Shown one piece after another: positions 49,606 through 57,970 of a stretch of DNA of 64,000 bases (positions are counted from its first letter, which is position 1; each line of letters opens with the position of its first letter). The DNA is from Fibrobacter sp. UWEL (GTDB lineage Bacteria > Fibrobacterota > Fibrobacteria > Fibrobacterales > Fibrobacteraceae), in assembly GCF_900142535.1 (NCBI RefSeq), contig NZ_FRBE01000017.1, positions 1-64,000 on the forward strand, read 5' to 3'. The notes under the pieces were generated by a model. It saw only the letters and a list, made by a program, of their open reading frames with translations, ran no database searches and was not told the DNA's origin. Made by a program: the position numbers and the translations under genes.

Positions 49606-50706
49606 ATGCATATTAATCTGAAAAAACGTCTTGCTCTCGAATTTTACCGTCATTATAAGCACAACGAAATTGCGACTCACCCGCTGACTTATTTCTTTTG
49701 GGAATGTACCCTTCGCTGTAATCTGCATTGCCTGCATTGCGGTAGCGACTGCTTGAAGGACGCTATTCCCGATATGCCTCGTGAAGATTTCATGAAGGTG
49801 CTGGATAGTCTTGCTCCCCATATTGACCCGAAACATTTTATGGTGGTGATTACCGGTGGCGAGCCTCTGATGCGCCAGGACCTTGTGGAATGCGGTAACG
49901 AAATCAAGAAGCGGGGTTACCCCTGGGGCATGGTCAGTAACGCACTCGCCATGACTCCTGAAAAATTCGTGGCCTTGTTGAATGCGGGGCTTCGCTCTCT
50001 GACCATTAGTTTGGATGGGCTTCACGATAGCCACAATCATTTCCGCGGATCGGAACTGAGTTTTGATAATGCTTTGCGTGCCATCAAGATGGCAGCAAGT
50101 ACACCTGGCTTGACTTTTGATGTAATGACTTGCGTGAACCGCGAAAACTTGCCGGAACTTCCGGAGATTCGCGAAATGCTTATTGCCATTGGTGTGAAAC
50201 GCTGGCGTATTGCAACGGTGTTCCCTAAGGGTCGTGCCGCCAACAATCCCATCTTCAAGTTGCCGGACAATGAATTCAAGCAGGTCTTTGACTTTATCCG
50301 CGAAACGAAACAGCAGGGTCGCATCAACGCTAATTACGGTTGCGAAGGATTCCTGGGCAGCTACGAAAAGGAAGCTCGTAACTATCCCTTCTTCTGCCGT
50401 GCCGGCGTAAATGTCAGTTCTGTTCTTGCCAATGGGGATATTTCCGCCTGTCCCAGCCTTCGCGGAGACTACATCCAGGGTAATATCTATAAGGACGACC
50501 TGTGGGATGTATGGCAGAACCGCTATCAGGTGATGCGCGATCATAGCTGGGCACGTACTGGCGATTGTAAGAAGTGTAAGTATTGGCGTTACTGTGAAGG
50601 CTCCAGCCTTCATCTCCGTGATGAGAAAACGGGTGAACTGATGTATTGCCACGTAAAGCGTTTGCAGCATGCCATGGAAATGGAAAAGGAAGCTGCTGGC
50701 AAGTAG
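49606..50706 (+). CDS. radical SAM/SPASM-like maturase, rSAM/lipoprotein pair
   Basis: 366 residues. The [4Fe-4S] SAM site is CNLHCLHC (Cys38, Cys42, Cys45), with VITGGEPLMRQD as the SAM-binding loop. The C-terminal SPASM-like region has FFCRAG, GDISAC (Gx4C), CKKCKYWRYC (CX2CX5C) and a last YCHVK. The expected following CX3C Cys is replaced by Ser, so one auxiliary cluster is altered. Enzymes of this class modify peptides or proteins. The next gene, 19 bases on, encodes a lipoprotein. This recalls the TIGRFAM rSAM/lipoprotein system (TIGR04133 with TIGR04134), in which the lipoprotein is the presumed substrate. The chemistry is unknown to me. Confidence 0.88.
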   Translation: MHINLKKRLALEFYRHYKHNEIATHPLTYFFWECTLRCNLHCLHCGSDCLKDAIPDMPREDFMKVLDSLAPHIDPKHFMVVITGGEPLMRQDLVECGNEIKKRGYPWGMVSNALAMTPEKFVALLNAGLRSLTISLDGLHDSHNHFRGSELSFDNALRAIKMAASTPGLTFDVMTCVNRENLPELPEIREMLIAIGVKRWRIATVFPKGRAANNPIFKLPDNEFKQVFDFIRETKQQGRINANYGCEGFLGSYEKEARNYPFFCRAGVNVSSVLANGDISACPSLRGDYIQGNIYKDDLWDVWQNRYQVMRDHSWARTGDCKKCKYWRYCEGSSLHLRDEKTGELMYCHVKRLQHAMEMEKEAAGK

Positions 50707-50725
50707 TTTTTTTGGAGGTGTAGTT

Positions 50726-51487
50726 ATGAATATCCGCAAAACATTCACGAAACTTGCATTGAGCTTGACCGCTTTCTTCTGGGCTAGCTGTGATGACAAT
50801 AGCTCTGAACCGAAAGCCTATATTGGTGGGGGAGACTCTATTTGTGGTGAGGATGACGAAAGCATTGAATGCGGGGGTATGATCGCCCTTTATGGGGTAG
50901 GTCCTGTTTACGATGAAAGTTCCTCGTCCATTACCAGTTCCGACAGTTGCGAACAGGGCTGCGATGAAATGATTAGTAGCAGCTCTGTGGCCAATCCTGA
51001 AAGCAGTAGTTCCGGAGAGGACAAATCCTGGGTAAGGGGCTATCCTACGGAAGAAATTGACTTGAAGAGTGTTCGTGCCCGTGGGGATTCTACCTGCGCG
51101 GAACATGGGGGGCTTGAATTCGCCCGCCAGTATGAACCTGAGTGGGGAAGTGCTGAATACCGAGGAGAGTCTCGAGCGAGAAGCGAAGTCTTAAATTCAA
51201 TTGATGAAGCCCTTGAATCGGGCGAGTTGTCCAAGACAAAAACGCAGTGTTTGAACGATGTAAAGGAAGAACTGGAAGGCGGCTTGGCGGCAATGTACGG
51301 CAGCCCCATGTTTGAAAACTCCAACGACATCTGGGAATATTGGTGCAAGGATGGGGCTGTCATCAAGGATGAAAAGTACACTCAATTGTACAATGAAGAC
51401 CAGGCTGCTGTAAACGCGGCGAAGGAAAAGGCTCTGGCGGAATTCCAGAAACTTGTAAACAAGTGCGGCGTCTCTACTTCAAAATAA
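50726..51487 (+). CDS. lipoprotein partner of the radical SAM enzyme, candidate substrate
   Basis: 253 residues from ATG 50726, with GGAGG seven bases upstream. Lipoprotein signal LTAFFWASC (Cys22). After a short acidic segment comes GGMIALYGVGPVYDE (residues 50-64). The ALYG...Y motif resembles the short conserved motif I recall from lipoproteins paired with this enzyme class. Poly-Ser linkers (SSSSITSSDS, SSSSVANPESSSS) and a helical C-terminal domain of about 150 residues follow. Cysteines recur in pairs (SICGEDDESIEC, SCEQGC) and singly. It is in an operon with the maturase. The C-terminal domain is not recognised. Confidence 0.78.
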   Translation: MNIRKTFTKLALSLTAFFWASCDDNSSEPKAYIGGGDSICGEDDESIECGGMIALYGVGPVYDESSSSITSSDSCEQGCDEMISSSSVANPESSSSGEDKSWVRGYPTEEIDLKSVRARGDSTCAEHGGLEFARQYEPEWGSAEYRGESRARSEVLNSIDEALESGELSKTKTQCLNDVKEELEGGLAAMYGSPMFENSNDIWEYWCKDGAVIKDEKYTQLYNEDQAAVNAAKEKALAEFQKLVNKCGVSTSK

Positions 51488-51505
51488 TTCGAAAACGATC
51501 CTGAT

Positions 51506-52363
51506 TTATTTTTCGCTCTTTCCGCCAACCTGGAACAAGGCGAATTCCATCTGGAAAACCTTATCACTGCCCTCATCCTCTTCGGCGATGAGGGCAATTT
51601 CTTTACGGAAAGCGTTGATACGTTCAACAATGCGTTCGTAACCTTCCTGGCTAATGCCTAAGGTGAGCCCCGAAATGTGACGCTTTCCCGGTGGGTCCCG
51701 ATCGATGGAATCTGCCCCCATCTTGAGGCAGTTCTGATGGTATCCGCGAAGGGCCAGTTTAGAAGTGCGGTCCCCTGTAGTAATTGCGCTTTCCGTCAGG
51801 ATGTACTTGCCGTTCTCATCCTTCTTTATGAGTTGGCATTCTTCCAGTAGCTTGACGGACTGTTTGGCTTCTTCCGGTGTGATTTTTGGATTTACCAATT
51901 TGGCCAGTGCCCCGTAGTCCCCGTCAAATCCGAACATTCCAATCAAACTGCGAATAAAAAGATGGCGGGGGTGGGAATAAATCATGTACTGGGCGTGGCC
52001 CAGCAAATGTTGCTTTTCTGCAAAACGAACCACCTTGAGGGCCGCCTGCATTTTTTCGAAGGCGGTGTTTCGGTCTTCCGTAGTTTCAGCCTGGTTGAAT
52101 TCCACCAATGCGATGAAAAATTCCGTTTCGTGCTTGCCTAGGCGAAGACCTGAGGCTACCTTAGGAATACTTTGCTGGCTCAAATTCTTTTCGCCGTTCA
52201 TGACGCGGCTAATGAAGTCTTTCGCCTTAAAACCGATCTTGTCAGAAAATACTCGCAGGGAGAAAGCTGCGTTTGCTGCCTTCTTCTGGTTGTAATAGTC
52301 CCTCAAAAATTCCCTGTAATCCAGGTATTCGAAGACTTTTTTCTGTTTTTGCGGTTCGTTCAT
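51506..52363 (-). CDS. TIGR02147-family regulator (second copy)
   Basis: 285 residues from ATG 52363; a TTG two codons earlier is in frame. Family pattern: VFEYLDYREFLRDYYNQKKA, SLRVFSDKIGFKAKDFISRV, then MNGEKNLSQQSIPKVASGLR, LGKHETEFFIALVEFNQAET and a C-terminal FQMEFALFQV. It matches TIGR02147 more closely than the 46.5 kb copy. It is divergent from the PL1 lyase, and a palindrome (52415-52434) plus a repeated 14-mer lie between them. Predicted DNA-binding; target inferred from the shared site. Confidence 0.9.
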   Translation of the reverse strand: MNEPQKQKKVFEYLDYREFLRDYYNQKKAANAAFSLRVFSDKIGFKAKDFISRVMNGEKNLSQQSIPKVASGLRLGKHETEFFIALVEFNQAETTEDRNTAFEKMQAALKVVRFAEKQHLLGHAQYMIYSHPRHLFIRSLIGMFGFDGDYGALAKLVNPKITPEEAKQSVKLLEECQLIKKDENGKYILTESAITTGDRTSKLALRGYHQNCLKMGADSIDRDPPGKRHISGLTLGISQEGYERIVERINAFRKEIALIAEEDEGSDKVFQMEFALFQVGGKSEK

Positions 52364-52414
52364 ACTCAAAATGTAAGAAAAAGGACGAAAAGGGGAATGG
52401 AAAAAACATTTTTG

Positions 52415-52434
52415 CCGTTGTCTAGAAACAACGG
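52415..52434. promoter_or_regulatory. operator candidate CCGTTGT-N6-ACAACGG
   Basis: A 20-bp element with perfect 7-bp arms lies 52 bases upstream of the TIGR02147 start codon. Its first 14 bases, CCGTTGTCTAGAAA, recur exactly at 52524-52537. Confidence 0.6.
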
Positions 52435-52523
52435 TAAAGTGGGTCGGAAAGAAAAAATGGTGGAAAATACCCCGTTTTTAGGGTAAATTGTACTTGTGTT
52501 TGGACGTAATTGGATAAAAAAGT

Positions 52524-52537
52524 CCGTTGTCTAGAAA
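52524..52537 (+). promoter_or_regulatory. second copy of CCGTTGTCTAGAAA beside the PL1 start
   Basis: The 14-base sequence is identical to that at 52415-52428. It ends 10 bases before the PL1 ATG (52548) and overlaps the AAGGG ribosome site, so a bound protein, or structure in the RNA, could affect expression directly. Confidence 0.55.
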
Positions 52538-52547
52538 GGGATGTAAA

Positions 52548-55064
52548 ATGGGAAAAAGTGTAATGGGAAATGTTTTCGCAGGTATGATGCTGGCTGGAGC
52601 ATTTGGGATGTGTCAAGCCGCCGTATCTGCCGGTGAAGTGGTGACGCTTCCTGCGGATGTGAATTTGGGAGGTGGCGATAAGGTGGGCTCTCAGCTCATT
52701 GCCGTTACCTACAACGCAGGAAAGGGTCCTGGTGTGTGGATCGTGGCAGACGGCGGATATCGCCTCTACCATAACGGGTCCCTGCTGGCCGAGGATAATC
52801 AGGCTGGACGCGTCCGCTTCATCCCTATGACTCTCCTTCCCGGTGAAAACGCCTTCTCTGTGGTGGGCGTCAATGGTTCTGGCGCTCCTGGCGTTATGGT
52901 ACAGATTGACGACTTGGATCGTTCCTACTACAGTGGCAGCGATTGGAAGGCTAAACCCAGCGTGGGTAATACCGCTTGGAAGAACAAGGGCCGCGATCTT
53001 TCCCAGTGGGGTGCCGCAACCATCCTCAGCTACGCAAACAATAAGTTGCCTAGTGGCGCGGCCCTCAGCGGATTCGCCGCGAATACACAGTCCAAGTGGA
53101 TCTGGACCAGCAGCGAAAGTGATAAGAATGCCATTTTATTGTTTAACCTGAATGTTAAGGCTGAAGGTTTTGGTTCTGTAACTACAGGTGGTGACGCCGG
53201 CAAGATTGTTATCGCAAAGGATTCCGCAGAAGTTCGCAAGTACTTGCAGTCCACCGACGCAGTGACGATTCTCGTTCCCGAAGGTACTTACGATTTCCGC
53301 CAGTTCCGCAATGCCGTTACCGAGGCGACAAAGGCCGGTCGCACTTGGTGTAAGACCACCTGCTCCGAAAAGAATGCGGTTACTGGCAAAACCAATACTT
53401 TCTATCGCATCGCCTTTGAAAAGAATTCTTGCGCCTCTCTGGGTGAATCTGGCCTGCAGATTGTTCAGGAAAGTGAAAATCTTCAGGCTTGGAGCAACTG
53501 GATTACTATCAAGGCCAACAAGAGCTTAATCGGTATGGGTCGTGGTGCAAATCTTCGCGGTGCTTCCTTGAATAACCGTGCCTATGAAGGCGGCCATAAT
53601 AACATATACCGCAACCTGGCCATCTACGATGTGAACCCGCACCTCATCGAAGCTGGTGACGGTCTGGAAACCAGCGGTGACAAGAACACTCACATCAAGA
53701 ATTTCTGGGCAGACCACATTAGTTACAAGTGGATCAGCGATGGCATTGACATGGAATTCGTGGACAATGCTACCATCAGTTATATGGATAACGATGGTGC
53801 CAACGAATACAACTGCTGGGGAACCGACCCGTACATGTCCCTGGTGGAAGATGCCCATCTGACTTTTGCAAACAGCTACTGGCATAATACCTATGGCCGA
53901 GTCCCGAAAGTTACCGGTGAAAACGATGGCTCCCAGGTCCACATCTATAACCAGTTGGTGGATGGAAACCGATTCTTCGTGGCGGGCGCCAATGGTCATA
54001 GCGCTACTGCAAAGGCTTACGTTCGCTACGAAAATAGCTACATCAAGAATGGTAACGGCTACTTGGCTGAATGGGGCGACAACGGCTACGTTTACTTTAG
54101 CGGTGTCACCTTTGATAATACAAAGCAACAGCATCGCTACAACGGTACCGTAACATCCGGTGTTCCCCAGGCGGAAACTTTCAACCCTAGCTATAGTTGG
54201 GAAAAGCGTACTGTGGCTAACATTCCTACGGAATTGCCTAACCTTGTGGGTGTTGGCGGCCGTTATGGTTCCATGCCCTCCTACAACCAAGCTTTTGGCA
54301 TCAGCAAGACTGCTGCAGAAGTCAAGATGTCTGCTCCCACCGCTGGTGCAAAGTTTGAAGTGGGTGAGGGCGTTGCTCTGACTGCTGCAAAGAGCGCCGG
54401 CGATGGCTCTATCAAGAGCATTGACTTCTATATCGGTAACGACAAGGTGGGCTCCGCAACCGCTGCACCTTATAGCGTGAAGGTGAACAATCTCGCTGCC
54501 GGCGTATATTCCGCAGTTGCTGTGGTGACGGATAATAACGGACTTTCCCACATGTCCGAATTCGTGACCTTCGAAGTGGTGGGAGAAAGCTATCCCGAAG
54601 TAACCAAGTGCGGTGGCGGTTCCTCCAGCCAGTCCATTAACTTGGGCGATTCCATTACGGATTTCTGCTACACCTGGACTGGCGCTGAAACTGTTAAAGT
54701 TGAGGGTTTACCCAAGGGCATTATTACTGACATTGATAACGCCAACAAGAAGGTTTCTATCAGCGGAACTCCCACGGAAGCAGGTGAATTCGCCTTTAAG
54801 GTCTCTGCCTCCAATAATGATTCTACCTTCGTAAAGTCTGGCAAGATAGTGGTCTCGGATCCTGAACAGAAGGACGCTATCCGCAGTATCGCTACCGTAG
54901 GAACCGAAGCGGAAGCACACTTCTATCGCATCTTCGATATGCAGGGACGCCCGCTCTTCTCTGGCGAAGTGAAGCCCAGCAAGATGCCTGCTGCTCGTGT
55001 GGTTGTAGTCGAGATGACAAAGGCGGGTGGCTCTGTAATCCGTCGCTACATCCAGACTCGATAA
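52548..55064 (+). CDS. secreted polysaccharide lyase family 1 (pectate lyase-like)
   Basis: 838 residues from ATG 52548. Signal peptide NVFAGMMLAGAFGMCQAAVS. An N-terminal beta domain of about 200 residues is unassigned. The PL1 beta-helix runs from about 220 to 570: ITIKANKSLIGMGRGANLRG, SDGIDMEFVDNATISYMDND, and LTFANSYWHNTYGRVPKVTG with the R-x-P catalytic arginine. Next come an Ig-like domain (KSIDFYIGNDKVGSATAAPY), a putative-Ig domain (GLPKGIITDIDNANKKVSIS) and a short type IX-like end (FYRIFDMQGRPLFSGEV). It would cleave pectate by beta-elimination outside the cell. It is divergent from the second TIGR02147 regulator. Confidence 0.88.
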   Translation: MGKSVMGNVFAGMMLAGAFGMCQAAVSAGEVVTLPADVNLGGGDKVGSQLIAVTYNAGKGPGVWIVADGGYRLYHNGSLLAEDNQAGRVRFIPMTLLPGENAFSVVGVNGSGAPGVMVQIDDLDRSYYSGSDWKAKPSVGNTAWKNKGRDLSQWGAATILSYANNKLPSGAALSGFAANTQSKWIWTSSESDKNAILLFNLNVKAEGFGSVTTGGDAGKIVIAKDSAEVRKYLQSTDAVTILVPEGTYDFRQFRNAVTEATKAGRTWCKTTCSEKNAVTGKTNTFYRIAFEKNSCASLGESGLQIVQESENLQAWSNWITIKANKSLIGMGRGANLRGASLNNRAYEGGHNNIYRNLAIYDVNPHLIEAGDGLETSGDKNTHIKNFWADHISYKWISDGIDMEFVDNATISYMDNDGANEYNCWGTDPYMSLVEDAHLTFANSYWHNTYGRVPKVTGENDGSQVHIYNQLVDGNRFFVAGANGHSATAKAYVRYENSYIKNGNGYLAEWGDNGYVYFSGVTFDNTKQQHRYNGTVTSGVPQAETFNPSYSWEKRTVANIPTELPNLVGVGGRYGSMPSYNQAFGISKTAAEVKMSAPTAGAKFEVGEGVALTAAKSAGDGSIKSIDFYIGNDKVGSATAAPYSVKVNNLAAGVYSAVAVVTDNNGLSHMSEFVTFEVVGESYPEVTKCGGGSSSQSINLGDSITDFCYTWTGAETVKVEGLPKGIITDIDNANKKVSISGTPTEAGEFAFKVSASNNDSTFVKSGKIVVSDPEQKDAIRSIATVGTEAEAHFYRIFDMQGRPLFSGEVKPSKMPAARVVVVEMTKAGGSVIRRYIQTR

Positions 55065-55106
55065 TCCAGACGTAAAGAAATCTTCCTCCAACAAAACCCA
55101 ACAAGA

Positions 55107-55134
55107 GCTGGTCCATTTGGACCAGCCCTATTTG
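55107..55134 (+). terminator. terminator after PL1
   Basis: GCTGGTCC-attt-GGACCAGC is followed by CCCTATTTGTT, a weak T tail. It lies between convergent genes. Confidence 0.6.
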
Positions 55135-55172
55135 TTACTAGATAGTATCGTCCCTACGGGTTGTACTAAGGA

Positions 55173-56720
55173 TTATTCAGCTTGGGATTGTGGTGGTTCT
55201 GCGCTATTTGTTTGCTGCGTTGTTTTGGAAGCTGCGTTTTCCAGCATACGGCGAGCCTGTTTTGCCATCATGTCGTTCTCGTTCATCTGGATCACCATTT
55301 CCAGACGCTTGATGCCTTCCTCCCGTTCAATTCCGTTGTTCACGCAGATTTCACCGAGAATATAAAGGGCGCGACGGGCGAAGTTCTTGTTTTGCTCCAG
55401 GGAAAGGCCTTTCTTCAAAAGAAGAATTGCGGCTTCCGGGGCGTTTTTCGTCTTGGCGATTTCGCCCCACTCCAGCCACTGATTGCTGGAAAAGTCGATA
55501 AAGCAGTCGGAACCCGTCAGGCGAAGGGTTAAGCTCTTGACGAGGGCGGTGTCCACGGGATGTTCCTGCAACAGGTTGTTGAAGGCTTGCTGCAGAATTC
55601 TCTGGGCGTTTTCCATCATGCCTTCCTTGGCTGCCTTGAAACCTTCCTCGATGGAGGTGCGGGTCTTGGCCTTCCGTTCTGCCATGAGATTGCGGTTGAC
55701 GTTGTTCCGAAGCTTTTCCTCCATATTCTCTCGGGAGATTTCTTCCTTCGTCTTCCTGCGGGTTTCAATCTTTAATCCTGCCAGGGCGCCTAGGGCGAAT
55801 ACAACGGGAGTCAGGATTGTAACTGCCCCGAATAATCCCGGATTAACAGTCCAGTTGATAATCATGTCCAGAGCGATGCCGCCAATCGCAATGGCTTTGA
55901 CCAGCTGGGAAATCTCAAGACGCTTAGGGCCGAAAGCGGCCGCCCCGAGCATAAATGCCAAGGTGAGGCTTAGTCCCATGTAGCGATCCCCAGCATAGTG
56001 GTCAAAGAAGCTGGTGGATGCCAATGCGTAAGTCAGGATGCCGCCCATCACAGCAGTTAGGGCGAATGCTCCCAGGAAGAGTAAAAATCTCCAGCGGGAT
56101 TCTAGGCGAATAAAGGCGAAGGTAAAGAAACCTGCAAAAATCAGGAAGCTAATGACGTTAGGGAAAAGAATCCAGCTGGTGGCCAAATTCTCGAAGTTTT
56201 CCTTTCGGGGGGTGAATGCCATGCTGTAGCGGAGAACCTGACTGGTATACTTGTCCACGTACTTGTTTTCCAGCTTGACGTAATCCTTGGGGTCGGGGAA
56301 ACGTCCTGTTTCCTGGAAGAACTGTTCGCGGCCACCGCCCATGTCCCACCATTCCTTGTATTCCGCCTTGAGCTGCTCAATGCGGGTTTCGGGGATGAGG
56401 GAGGGATTCTGTGCCAGATATTTTTCGCGATAACGGGCGAATTCTTCCTGCTTGATTTTCTTGGACGGAAGGATTCCTACGGAGCGGAACTGCTCTTCGC
56501 CAGCGTCGTTCCACCACTGGTTAAAAGTTCTTTCGATGTTAGCTTCCCGCTTGTGCTGCTTCATGTAGGGGGAGAGCGCGGTGGTGGCATTAAAAATGCC
56601 CAATCCAAGAATCAGGACTATGATGACGTAATGGCTAGGCTTGAGACGACGCATCCCTTTTTTTAGAAGGACCGTGACGAGCCTAAAATATTTCTTAAAA
56701 GTCTGTTTAGATACTTGCAT
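55173..56720 (-). CDS. multi-pass membrane protein with rhomboid-like region and C-terminal helical repeats
   Basis: About 515 residues if ATG 56720 is used; the frame continues upstream and no start has a clear ribosome site. One N-terminal helix (SHYVIIVLILGLGIFNATTA) and a soluble loop of about 120 residues precede six membrane helices. The segment FPNVISFLIFAGFFTF, then LESRWRFLLFLGAFALTAVM, recalls rhomboids. DRYMGLSLTLAFMLGAA has GLS where GxSG is expected, and the last helix (VVFALGALAGL) lacks the catalytic His. If related, it is a pseudoprotease. The C-terminal 200 residues are TPR-like helices. It follows the Ser/Thr kinase gene on the same strand. Confidence 0.5.
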   Translation of the reverse strand: MQVSKQTFKKYFRLVTVLLKKGMRRLKPSHYVIIVLILGLGIFNATTALSPYMKQHKREANIERTFNQWWNDAGEEQFRSVGILPSKKIKQEEFARYREKYLAQNPSLIPETRIEQLKAEYKEWWDMGGGREQFFQETGRFPDPKDYVKLENKYVDKYTSQVLRYSMAFTPRKENFENLATSWILFPNVISFLIFAGFFTFAFIRLESRWRFLLFLGAFALTAVMGGILTYALASTSFFDHYAGDRYMGLSLTLAFMLGAAAFGPKRLEISQLVKAIAIGGIALDMIINWTVNPGLFGAVTILTPVVFALGALAGLKIETRRKTKEEISRENMEEKLRNNVNRNLMAERKAKTRTSIEEGFKAAKEGMMENAQRILQQAFNNLLQEHPVDTALVKSLTLRLTGSDCFIDFSSNQWLEWGEIAKTKNAPEAAILLLKKGLSLEQNKNFARRALYILGEICVNNGIEREEGIKRLEMVIQMNENDMMAKQARRMLENAASKTTQQTNSAEPPQSQAE

Positions 56721-56788
56721 AAGTAGAATATACATCCCGTCCATAAAATGGGATGATCTAAAAAACAAAATGTGATAGGAAAAATGCT

Positions 56789-57886
56789 CTAGTGATTGTA
56801 TTCACGGAGCTGGTTCCACAGGAAGTCCGTGTTTACGTCACGATATCCCTGTGCGTTCACCTGTTCACGCAGCTTGTGTGCGATGTCAAAGAGGTTGGGG
56901 CTGTTCTGCATTCTTTCAAAGCTGTCGAACATGGTCAAACTGTCAATCCATTGAGACAGGTGGGGGAATCTTGAATCGTGAAAAACGTTCTCACGACCGC
57001 GCCTGATGTATTCCAGATAGCGGTCTGTTACGCGGTAGCCGTCTTCCATGAAAATATCCATGGCCTTGGGGAACAGCTTTTTACCTGTCAAGTATTCGTG
57101 AATGATCATGCCGAAACTGAAATAATCCACGGATGCAGAAAGATTCTCGCCCATGATGGCCTGTTCCGGAGCGCTATAATAGGGGGTGATTTGCCCGCCG
57201 TATTCCGTGATGGTTTCGCGCATCTTTGCCTGGGCGTAACCGAAGTCGCAGATAAGAATCTTGTGGTTGTTCTTGTGTTCGGGATTCTGACAAAGAAGCA
57301 GGTTCTTCGGTTTCAAGTCCTTATGGACAACCTGGTAGTAGTGCAGCTGGCTGATGGTATTGGCTAGATAGGCCAGCTGGGACACGCGGTGAAGAATATC
57401 GTCATCGCTCAGGCCTTCGTGGAAGGTCTTGTCCAGGGAACATCCCTTGATGAATTCCATTTTCAGGTAGGGATGACGGCCTGCAATTCCGCCGCCCATA
57501 CTCTGGACCACGCCTTCGATATTCGTGGCGCGGATCAGGTTGTTAATGCGGATTTCGTCCTGGAATGCGCTCAAGGTCATGTTCAGACGATGAATGCGAT
57601 TCTTTCCAGGAGGAACCCAATACTTGCAAATCTTAACTACGATTTCCTGTTCGGCAGTCTTACGACCCGTCTTGGGTTGTTCAATCCAGTAATTGGCTCG
57701 GTAAAGGTTGTTGGTGCCTTCAAGGGCTAGGGGAGCGGTAAGCTCAATTTGCTGAATGGCACCATTGTGCATGAACTTTGGGTTTTGATCAAACCAGCGC
57801 TGATACTCCTCCATTGTGTAATGGGGGCGCATGGCCAGTTTTCTTGCCAATCGATCCAGAGATTCAGCCAAGACGTTTCGTAGCAT
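56789..57886 (-). CDS. Hanks-type serine/threonine protein kinase
   Basis: 365 residues. An N-terminal segment of about 85 residues precedes the kinase fold: EIVVKICKYW (ATP-site Lys), YLKMEFIKG hinge, catalytic loop VVHKDLKPKNLLL, CDFGYAQ, activation segment ending YSAPEQ, and SVDYFSFGMIIHEYLTGKKL. All catalytic residues are kept. There is no membrane helix or extracellular sensor, so it is cytoplasmic. The multi-pass membrane protein gene follows in the same direction after about 68 bases; the two may be one transcript. Substrates are unknown. Confidence 0.92.
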   Translation of the reverse strand: MLRNVLAESLDRLARKLAMRPHYTMEEYQRWFDQNPKFMHNGAIQQIELTAPLALEGTNNLYRANYWIEQPKTGRKTAEQEIVVKICKYWVPPGKNRIHRLNMTLSAFQDEIRINNLIRATNIEGVVQSMGGGIAGRHPYLKMEFIKGCSLDKTFHEGLSDDDILHRVSQLAYLANTISQLHYYQVVHKDLKPKNLLLCQNPEHKNNHKILICDFGYAQAKMRETITEYGGQITPYYSAPEQAIMGENLSASVDYFSFGMIIHEYLTGKKLFPKAMDIFMEDGYRVTDRYLEYIRRGRENVFHDSRFPHLSQWIDSLTMFDSFERMQNSPNLFDIAHKLREQVNAQGYRDVNTDFLWNQLREYNH

Positions 57887-57911
57887 ACTTCAAAGATAAC
57901 TCTTTTTATGG

Positions 57912-57939
57912 AACAAAAAAAGGTACCTGTCGGTACCTT
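57912..57939 (-). terminator. terminator of the LOG gene
   Basis: On the minus strand AAGGTACC-gaca-GGTACCTT is followed by TTTTTT. It sits between the LOG gene and the kinase gene and separates their transcripts. Confidence 0.82.
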
Positions 57940-57970
57940 CTTGGTTCTTTTTGTGAACTTGTTTAGGATT

